Position numbers and translations under genes: made by a program | The notes under the pieces: model-generated | The model's input: the letters and a program-made list of their open reading frames with translations, nothing else | Database searches by the model: none | What the model was told of the DNA's origin: nothing | Shown: positions 1 through 8,332 of the stretch, piece after piece | Layout of the letters: the number at the start of each line of letters is the position of its first letter | Position numbering within the stretch: position 1 is the stretch's first letter | Assembly (NCBI RefSeq): GCF_001941825.1 | Contig: NZ_CP019038.1 | Span: forward strand, 3,410,001-3,474,000 | DNA length: 64,000 bases | Source of the DNA: Massilia putida | GTDB lineage: Bacteria > Pseudomonadota > Gammaproteobacteria > Burkholderiales > Burkholderiaceae_D | Reading direction: 5' to 3'

Positions 1-177
1 GTCCGCCTCGGCCTTGGCACGCATGAATGCATCGTGCATTTCGGCCAGCTTGGCTTCGGTGGCGCTCAGCTGTTCTTCGAGGCCGGGCTCCGTCGCCGGC
101 GCGCCCTGGGCCGCGGCAGGGGCTGCGGCATCGGCTTCCGGCTGATTGCTCACCTCTTGGTTTTCTTGGTCTTGCAT
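1..177 (-). CDS. grpE: Nucleotide exchange factor GrpE, N-terminal part (cut by window edge)
   Basis: The 59 visible codons encode an acidic, Ala/Gln/Glu-rich leader (MQDQENQEVSNQ...) followed by the start of a coiled coil (EEQLSATEAKLAEMHDAFMR), as in the N-terminus of GrpE. GrpE releases ADP from DnaK in the cytoplasm; the rest of the gene, and probably dnaK, lies beyond base 1. The ATG at 175-177 is used because the GrpE-like sequence begins there. A heat-shock type promoter lies about 70 bases upstream, and the recN-hemH genes on the same strand precede it, an order I know from other Burkholderiales. The identification rests on a short N-terminus plus context. Confidence 0.85.
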   Translation of the reverse strand, partial: MQDQENQEVSNQPEADAAAPAAAQGAPATEPGLEEQLSATEAKLAEMHDAFMRAKAEAD

Positions 178-245
178 CGAAAAAACTCCTGAAATCAAGG
201 ACTTGGCTGATTGATTGGACGGTTACACCGCTTATACAGGCCCCC

Positions 246-273
246 ATATTGGGCAATCGCCTACATTTTCAAG
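246..273 (-). promoter_or_regulatory. Sigma32-type heat-shock promoter of grpE
   Basis: On the minus strand, CTTGAAA (267-273) is followed after 13 bases by CCCAATAT (246-253). This matches the RpoH consensus CTTGAAA, 11-16 bases, CCCCATNT at all but one position. Transcription would start near 238, giving a leader of about 60 bases. No CIRCE inverted repeat (the HrcA operator) is visible between here and the grpE start. Confidence 0.75.
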
Positions 274-303
274 GGGAATTGCCGCATTAATATGCAGATA
301 AGC

Positions 304-338
304 GTAGTCTTTTGTTACAAGACTACTTGCTCGTAGTC
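304..338 (+). promoter_or_regulatory. Pair of mutually exclusive hairpins upstream of a small ORF
   Basis: GTAGTCTT (304-311) can pair with AAGACTAC (319-326), an 8-bp stem with a 7-base loop. The same GACTAC (321-326) can instead pair with GTAGTC (333-338), a 6-bp stem with a 6-base loop. Only one hairpin can form at a time, the geometry of an attenuator or leader switch. It lies about 70 bases before the ORF at 410. Function is inferred only from the folding. Confidence 0.35.
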
Positions 339-409
339 ACCATCGTCAGCCCGCCGTTCTACTATCGTTGTGTTAAGACATCCGTCCGAACGACCCGATG
401 GGAACGATC

Positions 410-517
410 ATGAAACTGCATCTGATAAGCGGCGCCGTGCTCATCTGCACCCTGCTCGCGCTGGCTGCGATCTGCCTGGCGGAACTCGGGTCGGCGCCGC
501 AAAACGTGGCATTCTAG
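410..517 (+). CDS. Putative 35-residue single-pass membrane peptide
   Basis: A short ORF from ATG at 410 to TAG at 515-517. It encodes MKLHLISG, then a continuous hydrophobic stretch (residues 8-24, AVLICTLLALAAICLAE-like), then a short polar tail ending QNVAF. This looks like a single transmembrane segment or a signal-anchor. A weak GGGA lies 7 bases before the ATG. The ORF sits between the divergent grpE promoter and the convergent hemH end, and a leader with alternative hairpins precedes it. I do not recognise a family. It could be a chance ORF, though the basic start plus clean hydrophobic helix argues for a real peptide. Confidence 0.45.
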   Translation: MKLHLISGAVLICTLLALAAICLAELGSAPQNVAF

Positions 518-542
518 CATCTTGCCGTCGGGCGACGGCTAA

Positions 543-1646
543 TTACGCACCCAACTTCAATGCGTGCTCGCGCGCGATTTCGGCATCGCGGCGCTCCGCC
601 TCGCGTTGCGCGGGCGTGAGCATCGTCGGCCAGCCGATCAGATGCTGCTCGGCGATCTCGGCCATGCCGACGATCCAGGCCGCATTGTCGTTCAGGCAGG
701 GAATGTAGTGATAATCCTGGCCGCCGTTCGATTCGAAGTCGTGGCGCACTTCCATATTGATCTCTTCCAGCGTCTCCAGGCAGTCGCTGGTGAAACCCGG
801 GCACATCACGTCGATCCGTTTGATGCCGTCCTTCGCGAGCTGCTGCACGGTCGGCGCCGTGTACGGCTGCAGCCATTCGGCGCGGCCGAAGCGCGACTGG
901 AACGTGACCAGATATTGATCGGGCGATAAGCGCAGGCGCGCCGCCAGCAGGCGGGCCGTCCGGTGGCATTCGCAGTGATACGGGTCGCCGAGCAGCAAGG
1001 TACGCTTGGGCACGCCGTGGAAGCTCATCACCAGTTTCTCGCCGCGGCCGTGCGCCTCCCAGTACGACTCCACGGACTCCGCCAGCGCCTCGATATAGCC
1101 TTCGTGGTCGTGGTAATGCTTCACGAGGCGCAGCTCGGGGATGTTGCGCACTTTTTTGTAGTGATCGAAGACGGCGTCCCAGATCGATGCCGTCGTCGTG
1201 CCGGAATACTGCGGATACGCGGGCAGCACGGCGATGCGCTCGACGCCGCGCGCCTTCAAATCGTCCAGCACGTCCGGCAGCGCGGGCGAGCCGTAGCGCA
1301 TCGCCATCGCCACCTCGACGTCGCGGTGGCCGCGTTGGCCGAGCAGCGCCTGCAGCGCGGCCGCCTGCCGTTCCGTGTACACCTTCAAGGGCGAGCCGTC
1401 GCGGCGCCAGATGGTCGCGTATTTTTTCGCCGACTGCCCCGAGCGGAACGGCAGGATCGCCAGGTGCAGGATGACGTTCCACACGGCGCGCGGGATTTCC
1501 ACGACGCGCGGGTCGAGCAGGAATTGCTTCAGATAGCGCCGCACCGCCGGCCGCGTCGGCGCCTCGGGCGTGCCGAGGTTGACGAGGACGATGGCGCTCT
1601 TCGCGATGGTGCCGTGCTGGTGCGCCGGTTCTTTGTTGAAGGGCAT
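543..1646 (-). CDS. hemH: Ferrochelatase
   Basis: A 367-residue protein matching ferrochelatase over its whole length. It has AIVLVNLGTPEAPT at the N-terminus, the MSFHGVPKRTL segment with the conserved metal-site histidine, CHRTARLLAARL, TFQSRFGRAEWLQPYT, and CPGFTSDCLETLEEI near the C-terminus. It inserts Fe2+ into protoporphyrin IX, the last step of haem synthesis. The start MPFNKEP at 1646 is 7 bases after the recN stop, so nadK-recN-hemH read as one operon. A longer frame reaching 1679 would overlap recN and adds nothing conserved. Linkage puts a haem gene under the same upstream SOS-type promoter. Confidence 0.95.
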   Translation of the reverse strand: MPFNKEPAHQHGTIAKSAIVLVNLGTPEAPTRPAVRRYLKQFLLDPRVVEIPRAVWNVILHLAILPFRSGQSAKKYATIWRRDGSPLKVYTERQAAALQALLGQRGHRDVEVAMAMRYGSPALPDVLDDLKARGVERIAVLPAYPQYSGTTTASIWDAVFDHYKKVRNIPELRLVKHYHDHEGYIEALAESVESYWEAHGRGEKLVMSFHGVPKRTLLLGDPYHCECHRTARLLAARLRLSPDQYLVTFQSRFGRAEWLQPYTAPTVQQLAKDGIKRIDVMCPGFTSDCLETLEEINMEVRHDFESNGGQDYHYIPCLNDNAAWIVGMAEIAEQHLIGWPTMLTPAQREAERRDAEIAREHALKLGA

Positions 1647-1653
1647 GGTCGAC

Positions 1654-3318
1654 TCAGGACGCCAGCAACTCGCGCGCATGCTTGCGCGTGGTCTCGGTGA
1701 TCTCGATGCCGCCCAGCATGCGCGCCACCTCCTCCACGCGGGCCTTGTTGTCGAGCACGTCGATGCGCGACACGGTCTTGCCGCCGTCCGTCGTGCCCTT
1801 GGCCACCTGGAAGTGCTGGTTGGCCTGGCTCGCCACCTGCGGCAGGTGTGTGACGCACAGCACTTGCCGGCTCTGGCCCAGGCGTTTCAGCAGGCGGCCG
1901 ACGACTTCCGCCACGCCGCCGCCGATGCCCGTGTCGACCTCGTCGAAGATCAGGGTCGGCACCGTCGTCGCGTTGGAGGTGATGACGGAAATCGCCAGCG
2001 AGATCCGCGCGAGCTCTCCGCCCGACGCCACCTTGGCCAGCGGCCGCGGCGCGACGCCGGCGTGACCCGCCACGAGGAACTCGACCTGCTCGACGCCGTA
2101 CGCGGCCGGCTCGCACGGATTCAGCGCGACGACGAAACGGCCGCCGCTCATCGACAATTCCTGCATCGCTTCCGACACTTGCGACGACAGGCGCTGGGCC
2201 GCTTGCGCGCGCGTCGCGGACAGTTTCTGCGCGGCCGCCATGTAGACCGCCTTGGCCTTCTCTTCCTGCTTGCGCAAGCCTTCCACGTCGCTGGCGTCGG
2301 CCAGCTGCTGCAGCTTCGCCTTCAGCGTGGCGTGCTCGTCCGGCAGTTCTTCCGGCGCGACGCGGAATTTGCGGGCCGTGCTGTGGATCGCGTCCATGCG
2401 CGCGTCGACCTGGGCCAGGCGCTCCGGGTCGAGCTCGACCTTGTCGACATACGTGTTCAGCGCGTACACGGCTTCCTGCAACTGGATGCGCGCCGGCTCC
2501 ATGCAATCGAGCACGGCCTGCAGGCCCGCGTCGACACCGGCCAGCTTCGCCAATTTCTGGTTCAGCGACGACAGCTGCGACAGGATCGGCTGCTCCGATT
2601 CCGACAGGGCATTCAGCGCTTCCTGCGCCCCCTCGATCAGGCTCGCGGCATGCGACAGGCGGCTGTGTTCGTTCGTGATCTCGGCCCACTCGCCCGGCTT
2701 CACGGCCAGCTTATCCAGCTCGCCAACCTGCCATTCGAGGCGCTCGCGTTCCAAGAGCACGTTCTTCGCGTTCGTCTCGAATTCCTCGCGCTGGCGCGCC
2801 AGCGCCTTCCACGCTTTATAGGCAACCGCGACGTCGTGCACCTGCGCGGCGGCGCCGGGGTCGCGCACGGCGATCTGGTTGTCCAGCAGGGCGCGCTGGG
2901 CATCGAGCTTGAGCAGCGACTGGTGCGCGTGCTGGCCGTGGATGTCGACGAGGAGCTCGCCCAGTTCGCGCAGCTGGCTGGCGGTGGCGGCGCTGCCGTT
3001 GATATACGACTTGGAGCGGCCGGCGTTGTCGATCACGCGGCGCAGCAGCGCGCCGCCTTCGTCGGTCCCGAACTCGTTCTGCTCCAGCCAGTTGCCTGCT
3101 GCCGGGGTCAGCGCGAAGTCGGCGCTGATGTCGGCCTTGGCCGCGCCTTCGCGCACCATGCTCGCGTCGCCGCGGCCGCCCAGCGCGAGCTGGAGCGCGT
3201 CGATCAGGATCGACTTGCCGGCGCCGGTCTCGCCGGTGAGCACGGTGAAGCCGTTCGAGAACTCGAGCTCGATCGCGTCGACGATGACGAAGTCGCGGAT
3301 GGTCAATGTGCGCAACAT
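1654..3318 (-). CDS. recN: DNA repair protein RecN
   Basis: A 554-residue SMC-like ATPase that joins broken DNA ends during double-strand break repair. It starts MLRTLTIRDFVIVD, as RecN does. Walker A is TGETGAGKSIL near residue 30, a long helical and coiled-coil middle follows, then a signature region (VASGGELARI) and Walker B with FDEVDTGIGG near residue 450. Length matches the E. coli protein (553). An AGGAG lies 12 bases before the ATG at 3318; an ATG at 3330 sits directly against it and is less likely. RecN is a classical SOS gene in E. coli, and a LexA box lies upstream of the preceding nadK. Confidence 0.97.
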   Translation of the reverse strand: MLRTLTIRDFVIVDAIELEFSNGFTVLTGETGAGKSILIDALQLALGGRGDASMVREGAAKADISADFALTPAAGNWLEQNEFGTDEGGALLRRVIDNAGRSKSYINGSAATASQLRELGELLVDIHGQHAHQSLLKLDAQRALLDNQIAVRDPGAAAQVHDVAVAYKAWKALARQREEFETNAKNVLLERERLEWQVGELDKLAVKPGEWAEITNEHSRLSHAASLIEGAQEALNALSESEQPILSQLSSLNQKLAKLAGVDAGLQAVLDCMEPARIQLQEAVYALNTYVDKVELDPERLAQVDARMDAIHSTARKFRVAPEELPDEHATLKAKLQQLADASDVEGLRKQEEKAKAVYMAAAQKLSATRAQAAQRLSSQVSEAMQELSMSGGRFVVALNPCEPAAYGVEQVEFLVAGHAGVAPRPLAKVASGGELARISLAISVITSNATTVPTLIFDEVDTGIGGGVAEVVGRLLKRLGQSRQVLCVTHLPQVASQANQHFQVAKGTTDGGKTVSRIDVLDNKARVEEVARMLGGIEITETTRKHARELLAS

Positions 3319-3349
3319 GAAGAAACTCATCTCCTGATGGATGCTGGAA

Positions 3350-4252
3350 TTATTTGAGCTTGCCGTCACCGGACGGATATTCGTTCCAGTGCAGCTTCTC
3401 GCGCAACGTGTGGTAGTAGCTCCACCCTTCCGGATGCAGGAAGGTGATGGTGTTGGGCGAGCGCGAGATCATGATCTGGTCGCCGTGCTGCAGGCTCGTG
3501 AAGGTCTGCATGTCGAAGTTCACGCTGATGTCGCGGCCGTTGATGATTTCGACGACGATGTCGCTCGTGTTCGGCACGACGATCGGCCGGTTGGACAGCG
3601 CGTGCGGCGCGATCGGCACCAGCACGATGCCGGCCAGCGTGGGATGCAGCAGCGGGCCGCCGGCCGACAGCGCATACGCCGTCGACCCGGTGGGCGTGGA
3701 CACGATCAGGCCGTCCGAACGCTGGTTGTACATGAACGTGCCGTCCACCGTGACCTTCAGCTCCGCCATGCCGGCGCCGGTGCCGCGCGCGACCACGACG
3801 TCGTTGACGGCGACGGAACAGTGGATCTCGGCGCCGTCGCGCACGACGCGCGCTTCCAGCAACAAGCGTTCCTCGGCCTTGGCCTTGCCACTGAGGATGT
3901 CGCCCAGCGCGGGCAGCATGCGGTCGATGGGGATGTCGGTCATGAATCCCAGGCGGCCCTGGTTGATGCCGATGAGCGGCACGCGGTAGCGCGCGAGCTG
4001 GCGGGCGATGCCGAGCATCGTGCCGTCGCCGCCGACGACGATAGCGGTGCTGCAGTGCGCGCCGATCTGGGCGATCGTCATGGCGTCCACGCCGGCGACT
4101 TTCACGTGACCCGCCGTCGCTTCCTCGAACACGACGCGGTAGCCGGCGCCTTGCAGGAAGTCGACGATGGCCTGCACGGGCTCGTCGATGCCGGCCGTGT
4201 TGTGCCGTACGACGAGCGCGATGGTTTGTTGCGGTTCAGGCGTCACGGACAT
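3350..4252 (-). CDS. nadK: NAD kinase
   Basis: A 300-residue ATP-dependent NAD kinase that makes NADP. Visible motifs are the nucleotide-binding [11 protein letters not shown], the ND motif in [10 protein letters not shown], and the glycine-rich [15 protein letters not shown]. Start [14 protein letters not shown] at 4252 is preferred; the longer frame to 4315 has a non-conserved extension running into the promoter. It is first gene of nadK-recN-hemH, 31 bases before recN. The upstream promoter overlaps a LexA box, so a damage-linked rise of NADP supply with RecN is plausible (inference). Confidence 0.95.
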   Translation of the reverse strand: MSVTPEPQQTIALVVRHNTAGIDEPVQAIVDFLQGAGYRVVFEEATAGHVKVAGVDAMTIAQIGAHCSTAIVVGGDGTMLGIARQLARYRVPLIGINQGRLGFMTDIPIDRMLPALGDILSGKAKAEERLLLEARVVRDGAEIHCSVAVNDVVVARGTGAGMAELKVTVDGTFMYNQRSDGLIVSTPTGSTAYALSAGGPLLHPTLAGIVLVPIAPHALSNRPIVVPNTSDIVVEIINGRDISVNFDMQTFTSLQHGDQIMISRSPNTITFLHPEGWSYYHTLREKLHWNEYPSGDGKLK

Positions 4253-4313
4253 TACGACTCTCGGCAGCAGGTGATAGGGAGACAGAAGATTAACCGATTC
4301 GCCCGGCTTCTGC

Positions 4314-4352
4314 ACTATCGCAACTCAGCAAATACTGTACAAACGCACAGTA
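4314..4352 (-). promoter_or_regulatory. Sigma70 promoter with overlapping LexA (SOS) box for nadK-recN-hemH
   Basis: On the minus strand TTGTAC (4337-4342) and GATAGT (4314-4319) are separated by 17 bases, a good -35/-10 pair. The 20-bp near-palindrome at 4333-4352 reads TACTGT, 8 bases, ACAGTA, which has the LexA core CTG-N10-CAG and overlaps the -35. Bound LexA would block polymerase. Start of transcription would be near 4307, about 55 bases before nadK. Confidence 0.75.
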
Positions 4353-4398
4353 TAGTTGGGTGGACGGACTTCCGGCAAGCGGACCAGTCGAGCTCGCT

Positions 4399-5307
4399 TC
4401 AATGAAGGATCCCGATCCCGAACGCGGCGCCGATCGCCAGCCCCATGCCGGTCACGTGCAGCGCCATCAGCACGAACCAGCGCACGCCGGTCATCAGGCG
4501 CGAGCCGCCGTACACGCGCCGCATCGCGACGGGGGTGTAGAACACGAGCCACAGCCACAGCAGGAACGTCACGATGCCGAACAGGTCCGGCACCAGCATG
4601 ATGAGGGTCAGGGCGAGGAACGCGAACCCGTTCACGTGCAGCGCGAACAGCAGGTGTTCGCCGTAGCGCCGGCCCGATCCCAGGTACAGCACCTTCAGGT
4701 ACAGCGCGAACAGCGGCATCATGAAGAACACGGCATACGGCACATAGCTGTTGAAGACCGTCCGCATCACCTTGTCCCGCTCCGCGGGCGTCATGTTGCT
4801 GAACCGGTCCGCCTGCTCGCCCCAGTGCGCGTTGACGTTGCCGATGGCCTTGCGGACGTCGACCGTGCCCGCGGCGATTTCGCCCGGCTCGTCTTCGCGC
4901 ATCAGCCCGCCCTTCCGCTCCGCCTTGCCGTGCGCGGCCGCCGGGGCCGGCGCCGGGACCTCGTCGTGGCCGGTGTAGTTCACGACGGCGAAGAAGACCA
5001 GGCTGAACGTCAGGTACAGGCGCAATGGCTGGATGTAGCGCACGCGGCGGCCATTGATGTATTCCAAAGTCAGCTGCCCCGGCCGGAACAAAAGGAGCAG
5101 CAGCGACTTCCAAAGCTTGCCTTCCAGCGCGACGTAATGGCCGATGAATTCGTGCACGAATTCGCGCGCGCTGGCCGGATGCAAGACGGTCTCCTGCCCG
5201 CACTCGTGGCAGTAGTGTCCGCGAACGACGGCGCCGCAATTCGGGCAGTCGCTGGCGGCGTGGTGCGGATGGGCTGGCATGTTCATGACGTTCGCGGCGG
5301 TTGTCAT
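4399..5307 (-). CDS. DUF3667-type membrane protein with N-terminal zinc ribbon
   Basis: About 302 residues. The N-terminus has a CPNCG / CHECG pair (two CxxC knuckles about 15 apart) in a rubredoxin-like zinc ribbon. It is followed by the family core (REFVHEFIGHYVALEGKLWKS..LLLRPGQLTLEYINGRRVRYI) and several hydrophobic segments. Between them lies a charged loop (about 110-175), and at least three more membrane segments follow at the C-terminus. Function of DUF3667 is unknown. The start is uncertain: ATG at 5307 or 5319, neither with a clear ribosome site. It stands alone, divergent from the gene at 5416 and tail-adjacent to the LexA box region. Confidence 0.8.
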   Translation of the reverse strand: MTTAANVMNMPAHPHHAASDCPNCGAVVRGHYCHECGQETVLHPASAREFVHEFIGHYVALEGKLWKSLLLLLFRPGQLTLEYINGRRVRYIQPLRLYLTFSLVFFAVVNYTGHDEVPAPAPAAAHGKAERKGGLMREDEPGEIAAGTVDVRKAIGNVNAHWGEQADRFSNMTPAERDKVMRTVFNSYVPYAVFFMMPLFALYLKVLYLGSGRRYGEHLLFALHVNGFAFLALTLIMLVPDLFGIVTFLLWLWLVFYTPVAMRRVYGGSRLMTGVRWFVLMALHVTGMGLAIGAAFGIGILH

Positions 5308-5415
5308 TGAAACCAACATGTTAGCGATTTAATTGCAAAAAAGCATCTTCCAATTGCGCGACCGCCTTCGGATCGAACGATTAGGATTTAATCAATTGAA
5401 TCGAAGGAGGTTGTC

Positions 5416-5727
5416 ATGGTGCAGGAAGAAAAAGACCGTGTCGTGAATACCGACCGGAAAATCGAAGAACAGAGCTACAAGCGCGAACCGCACGAGCGCG
5501 ACGAATCGCCCGACGGCCAGGGCGTCCGGCCGCGCGGCATCATGAAACAGGCGGCCGAAGACCTCGAGCAAGGTCTCGTCGACACCGACGCGCGCGTGAC
5601 CCCGGGCGCCAGCGAAGCCGTGGACCCGGCGCCGGACGCCACCGGCAAGGCCAACCCGCAACCCGACCGCCACCGCGACATGCGCGACCACGATTCGACC
5701 ATTCCGGAAGGAGGCAAGAATCGATGA
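5416..5727 (+). CDS. Small hydrophilic hypothetical protein
   Basis: A 103-residue, very charged and probably disordered protein ([15 protein letters not shown]...), rich in Asp, Glu, Arg, Pro and Lys, with no cysteine and no hydrophobic segment. A strong GAAGGAGG lies 7 bases before the ATG. Its stop overlaps the next start as ATGA at 5724-5727, so the two are translationally coupled. The composition resembles small stress-associated hydrophilic proteins. I recognise no family. Context with a PQQ-type dehydrogenase and an OsmC peroxidase suggests a stress role (inference). Confidence 0.75.
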   Translation: MVQEEKDRVVNTDRKIEEQSYKREPHERDESPDGQGVRPRGIMKQAAEDLEQGLVDTDARVTPGASEAVDPAPDATGKANPQPDRHRDMRDHDSTIPEGGKNR

Positions 5728-7046
5728 CGCCACGCACCAGGCTTGCGTTCCTGTTCCTTCCCTTGCTGGGCGCCGGCAACGCCATGGCCCAGCAATATCC
5801 CGTCGGCTGGGGGCCGAATCCGGCCCTGCCGGCACCCGAGAAATCCCTGATCCCGACCATCAATGTGGCGAAGGCGGATGCGTGGCCGAAAGGCACGCGC
5901 CCGACGCCGGCCGCCGGGCTGGCCGTCACCGCGTATGCGACCGGCCTCGACCATCCGCGCTGGCTGTACGTGCTGCCGAACGGCGACGTGCTCGTGGCCG
6001 AGAGCAACAAGCCCGGCAACGCGCCGAAGGAAAAAGGCATCCGCGCCAAGGTGCAGGGACTGGCGCAGAAGGAAGCCGGCGCCGGGGTCGCATCGCCCGA
6101 TAACATCATCCTGCTGCGCGGCTTCAAGCCGGACGGCACGGCCGATACGAAAGTCACGTTCATGCAGGGCCTGACGTCGCCGTTCGGCATGGCCCTCGTC
6201 GGCAGCGAGCTGTACGTCGCCAATGCCGACGCGCTGTGGAAATTCCCGTACAAGACGGGCGAGACGAGCATCACGGCCAAGGGCACGAAGGTGCTCGACC
6301 TGCCGTCCGGGATCAACCACCACTGGACGAAGAACGTCGTCGCGTCTCCCGACGGCAAGAAGCTGTACATCACCGTCGGCTCGAACAGCAACGTGGCCGA
6401 GAACGGCATGGACGTCGAAAAGGGCCGCGCCGCCATCTGGGAATACGACCTCGCCAGCGGCAAGTCGCGCATCTACGCGAGCGGCCTGCGCAATCCGAAC
6501 GGGATGGATTTTCAACCGCAGACGAAGGCCTTGTGGGCCGCCGTCAACGAACGCGACGAACTCGGCAACGACCTCGTGCCGGACTACATGACGGCCGTGA
6601 AGGACGGCGCGTTCTACGGCTGGCCGTACAGCTATTACGGCCAGCATGTCGACACGCGCGTCAAGCCGCAGAATCCCGACCTCGTCGCCAAGGCCATCGT
6701 TCCCGACTACGCGCTGGGCGCGCACACGGCCTCGCTGGGCCTCGCGTTCTACAACGCCGATCTGATGCCGCAGTTTAAGAACGGGGCGCTGATCGGCCAG
6801 CACGGCTCGTGGAACCGCAAGCCGTTTTCCGGCTACAAGCTCGTGTTCGTGCCGTTCACGAACGGCAAGCCGAGCGGACCGCCGCAGGACGTCCTGGCGG
6901 GCTTCCTCGGCAAGGATGAACACGCTTACGGGCGCCCGGTCGGGGTCGCGGTCGACAAGACCGGCGCCATCTTGCTGGCGGATGACGTCGGCAACATCGT
7001 CTGGCGGATCACACCTGCCGCCACCAACCAGGGAGCAACTAAATGA
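5724..7046 (+). CDS. Secreted sorbosone-dehydrogenase-like (PQQ-type beta-propeller) protein
   Basis: 440 residues with a signal peptide ([17 protein letters not shown], cleavage after about residue 23). Motifs typical of the soluble glucose/sorbosone dehydrogenase propeller are present: [72 protein letters not shown] and [26 protein letters not shown]. The family oxidises aldoses or sorbosone with PQQ in the periplasm; the true substrate cannot be read from sequence. It is coupled to both neighbours by 4-base overlaps. No pqq synthesis genes are in the window. Confidence 0.85.
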   Translation: MTPRTRLAFLFLPLLGAGNAMAQQYPVGWGPNPALPAPEKSLIPTINVAKADAWPKGTRPTPAAGLAVTAYATGLDHPRWLYVLPNGDVLVAESNKPGNAPKEKGIRAKVQGLAQKEAGAGVASPDNIILLRGFKPDGTADTKVTFMQGLTSPFGMALVGSELYVANADALWKFPYKTGETSITAKGTKVLDLPSGINHHWTKNVVASPDGKKLYITVGSNSNVAENGMDVEKGRAAIWEYDLASGKSRIYASGLRNPNGMDFQPQTKALWAAVNERDELGNDLVPDYMTAVKDGAFYGWPYSYYGQHVDTRVKPQNPDLVAKAIVPDYALGAHTASLGLAFYNADLMPQFKNGALIGQHGSWNRKPFSGYKLVFVPFTNGKPSGPPQDVLAGFLGKDEHAYGRPVGVAVDKTGAILLADDVGNIVWRITPAATNQGATK

Positions 7047-7471
7047 TCAAACGTAAGGGAAGCGCCGTCTGGAGCGGCGGACTGAAAGACGGCAAGGGCA
7101 CCGTGTCCACGCAGAGCGGCGTCCTCAACCAGTCGCAATACGGCTTCAACACCCGCTTCGAAAACGGGCCGGGCACGAATCCGGAAGAACTGCTGGCGGC
7201 CGCCCACGCGGGCTGCTTCACGATGGCGTTGTCGGCCCAGCTGGGCGAAGCGGGCATGACGGCGCAGAAGCTGGAAACCACCGCCACGGTATCGCTGGAC
7301 AAGGCCGACGGCGGCTTCGCCATCCCGGCCGTGCACCTGGAACTCGTCGCCACGATTCCCGGCGCGAGCGAGCAGGCGTTCCAGGAAGCGGCGCGCAAGG
7401 CCAAGGAAGGGTGCCCGGTGTCCAAGCTGTTCAATGCAAACATTACGCTGGACGCCAAATTACAGGCTTGA
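7043..7471 (+). CDS. OsmC-family peroxiredoxin
   Basis: 142 residues of the OsmC/Ohr fold, which reduces organic hydroperoxides with two cysteines. Both are seen: HAGCFTMAL near residue 54 and [10 protein letters not shown] near residue 125. The early [11 protein letters not shown] and [13 protein letters not shown] segments fit the OsmC rather than the Ohr branch. Start ATGA overlaps the stop of the sorbosone-dehydrogenase-like gene, and it ends the three-gene unit; a hairpin repeat follows at 7482. A periplasmic sugar oxidase that may form peroxide next to a peroxide-removing enzyme is a sensible pairing, but inferred. Confidence 0.9.
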   Translation: MIKRKGSAVWSGGLKDGKGTVSTQSGVLNQSQYGFNTRFENGPGTNPEELLAAAHAGCFTMALSAQLGEAGMTAQKLETTATVSLDKADGGFAIPAVHLELVATIPGASEQAFQEAARKAKEGCPVSKLFNANITLDAKLQA

Positions 7472-7481
7472 TTACGCCAAA

Positions 7482-7525
7482 CGCCCACCCTAAGGCTGCC
7501 GTAGGGTGGGCGGCCTCCGCCCACC
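7482..7525. repeat. Intergenic inverted repeat with two alternative stems
   Basis: CGCCCACCCTA (7482-7492) and TAGGGTGGGCG (7502-7512) form a perfect 11-bp stem. The right arm can instead pair downstream: GGTGGGCGG (7505-7513) with CCGCCCACC (7517-7525). The arm sequence is shared with the outer arms of the element at 41603-41692. It lies just after the osmC stop and could act as a bidirectional 3' end. Confidence 0.7.
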
Positions 7526-7611
7526 ATCCGCCTGCATGGCGACGACTGCCTGCACGAATCCACCCGAGCGCATAAAATCCTCGCTTTCCCCTCCAAACAA
7601 CAAGGACAACA

Positions 7612-8025
7612 ATGCGCATCCTGCATACCATGTTACGCGTCGGCGACCTGCAGCGCTCCATCGACTTCTACACCAACGTGCTGGGCATGAAGCTGCTGCG
7701 CACGAGCGAGAATCCGGAATACAAATACACGCTGGCGTTCGTCGGCTACGGCAACAACCCGGACCATGCGGAACTCGAACTGACCTATAACTGGAGCGTC
7801 GACAAGTACGAGATGGGCACGGCCTACGGCCACATCGCGATCTCGGCCGACGACATCTACAAGACGTGCGAACAGGTCCGCGCGGCCGGCGGCAACATCA
7901 CGCGCGAACCGGGCCCGGTCAAGGGCGGCACGACCGTCATCGCCTTCATCACCGATCCGGACGGCTACAAGGTCGAACTGATCGAGCGTGCCGACCACGC
8001 CGGCGGTGCTGGACTGAGCAGCTGA
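7612..8025 (+). CDS. gloA: Lactoylglutathione lyase (glyoxalase I)
   Basis: 137 residues, a VOC-fold metalloenzyme that converts the methylglyoxal-glutathione hemithioacetal to S-lactoylglutathione in the cytoplasm. The four metal ligands of the E. coli enzyme are at the same positions: H5, E56, H74 and E122. [24 protein letters not shown] and the C-terminal [12 protein letters not shown] are family signatures. AAGGACAACA precedes the ATG. It appears monocistronic, with the FMN riboswitch starting about 55 bases after the stop. Confidence 0.95.
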   Translation: MRILHTMLRVGDLQRSIDFYTNVLGMKLLRTSENPEYKYTLAFVGYGNNPDHAELELTYNWSVDKYEMGTAYGHIAISADDIYKTCEQVRAAGGNITREPGPVKGGTTVIAFITDPDGYKVELIERADHAGGAGLSS

Positions 8026-8079
8026 CCTTCCTCCCTGCTACAATCTCCGCGCCCGTTTCCGAACGGGCGACAATTTAAT

Positions 8080-8218
8080 ACGTCTTCGGGGCGGGGTGCG
8101 ATTCCCCACCGGCGGTATGGTCACGGTGTGGCCGAGCCCGCGAGCGCCTGCGGTTGCAGGGTCAGCAGATCTGGTGAGAAGCCAGGGCCGACGGTATAGT
8201 CCGGATGAAAGAAGATGT
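8080..8218 (+). ncRNA. FMN riboswitch (RFN element)
   Basis: The conserved blocks run in order: TCTTCGGGGCGGGGTG, ATTCCCCACCGGCGGTA, GAGCCCGCGAGCG, GGTCAGCAGATCTGGTGAGA and CCAGGGCCGACGGTATAGTC, then GGATGAAAGAAGATG. These are the strands of the six-helix FMN aptamer. It precedes ribB and would switch the gene off when FMN is plentiful. A terminator-like hairpin follows at 8249-8290. Confidence 0.97.
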
Positions 8219-8248
8219 GCGTCATCATGCGTACGCTGTGCCGTCAGG

Positions 8249-8290
8249 CATGGGCGTGCGCGTCGTTTCGCGTTGCCCTGATGCGTTTTT
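8249..8290 (+). terminator. Terminator in the expression platform of the FMN riboswitch
   Basis: Downstream of the aptamer, CAT-GGGC-..-CGCG pairs with CGCG-..-GCCC-..-ATG across a TCGTTT loop. The stem has small internal loops and is followed by GCGTTTTT at 8284-8290. Position and T-run fit a premature terminator before ribB. The competing anti-terminator strand was not resolved by eye. Confidence 0.55.
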
Positions 8291-8332
8291 CGCTGCGCCT
8301 TTGTGCGCTAACCATTTGCGAGGAGCGTCTCA

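Noticed and set aside
178..300. CIRCE element (HrcA operator) upstream of grpE
   Set aside because: No TTAGCACTC / GAGTGCTAA arms are present; the site seen is a sigma32-type promoter.
524..539. GCCGTCG-GG-CGACGGC as a terminator between the small ORF and hemH
   Set aside because: The stem is perfect, but neither strand has a T run after it, and the loop is only 2 bases.
1570..3357. Long plus-strand frame opposite recN and hemH (595 codons)
   Set aside because: An antisense shadow of GC-rich genes with His/Arg/Leu-rich nonsense composition; recN and hemH on the minus strand have clear family motifs.
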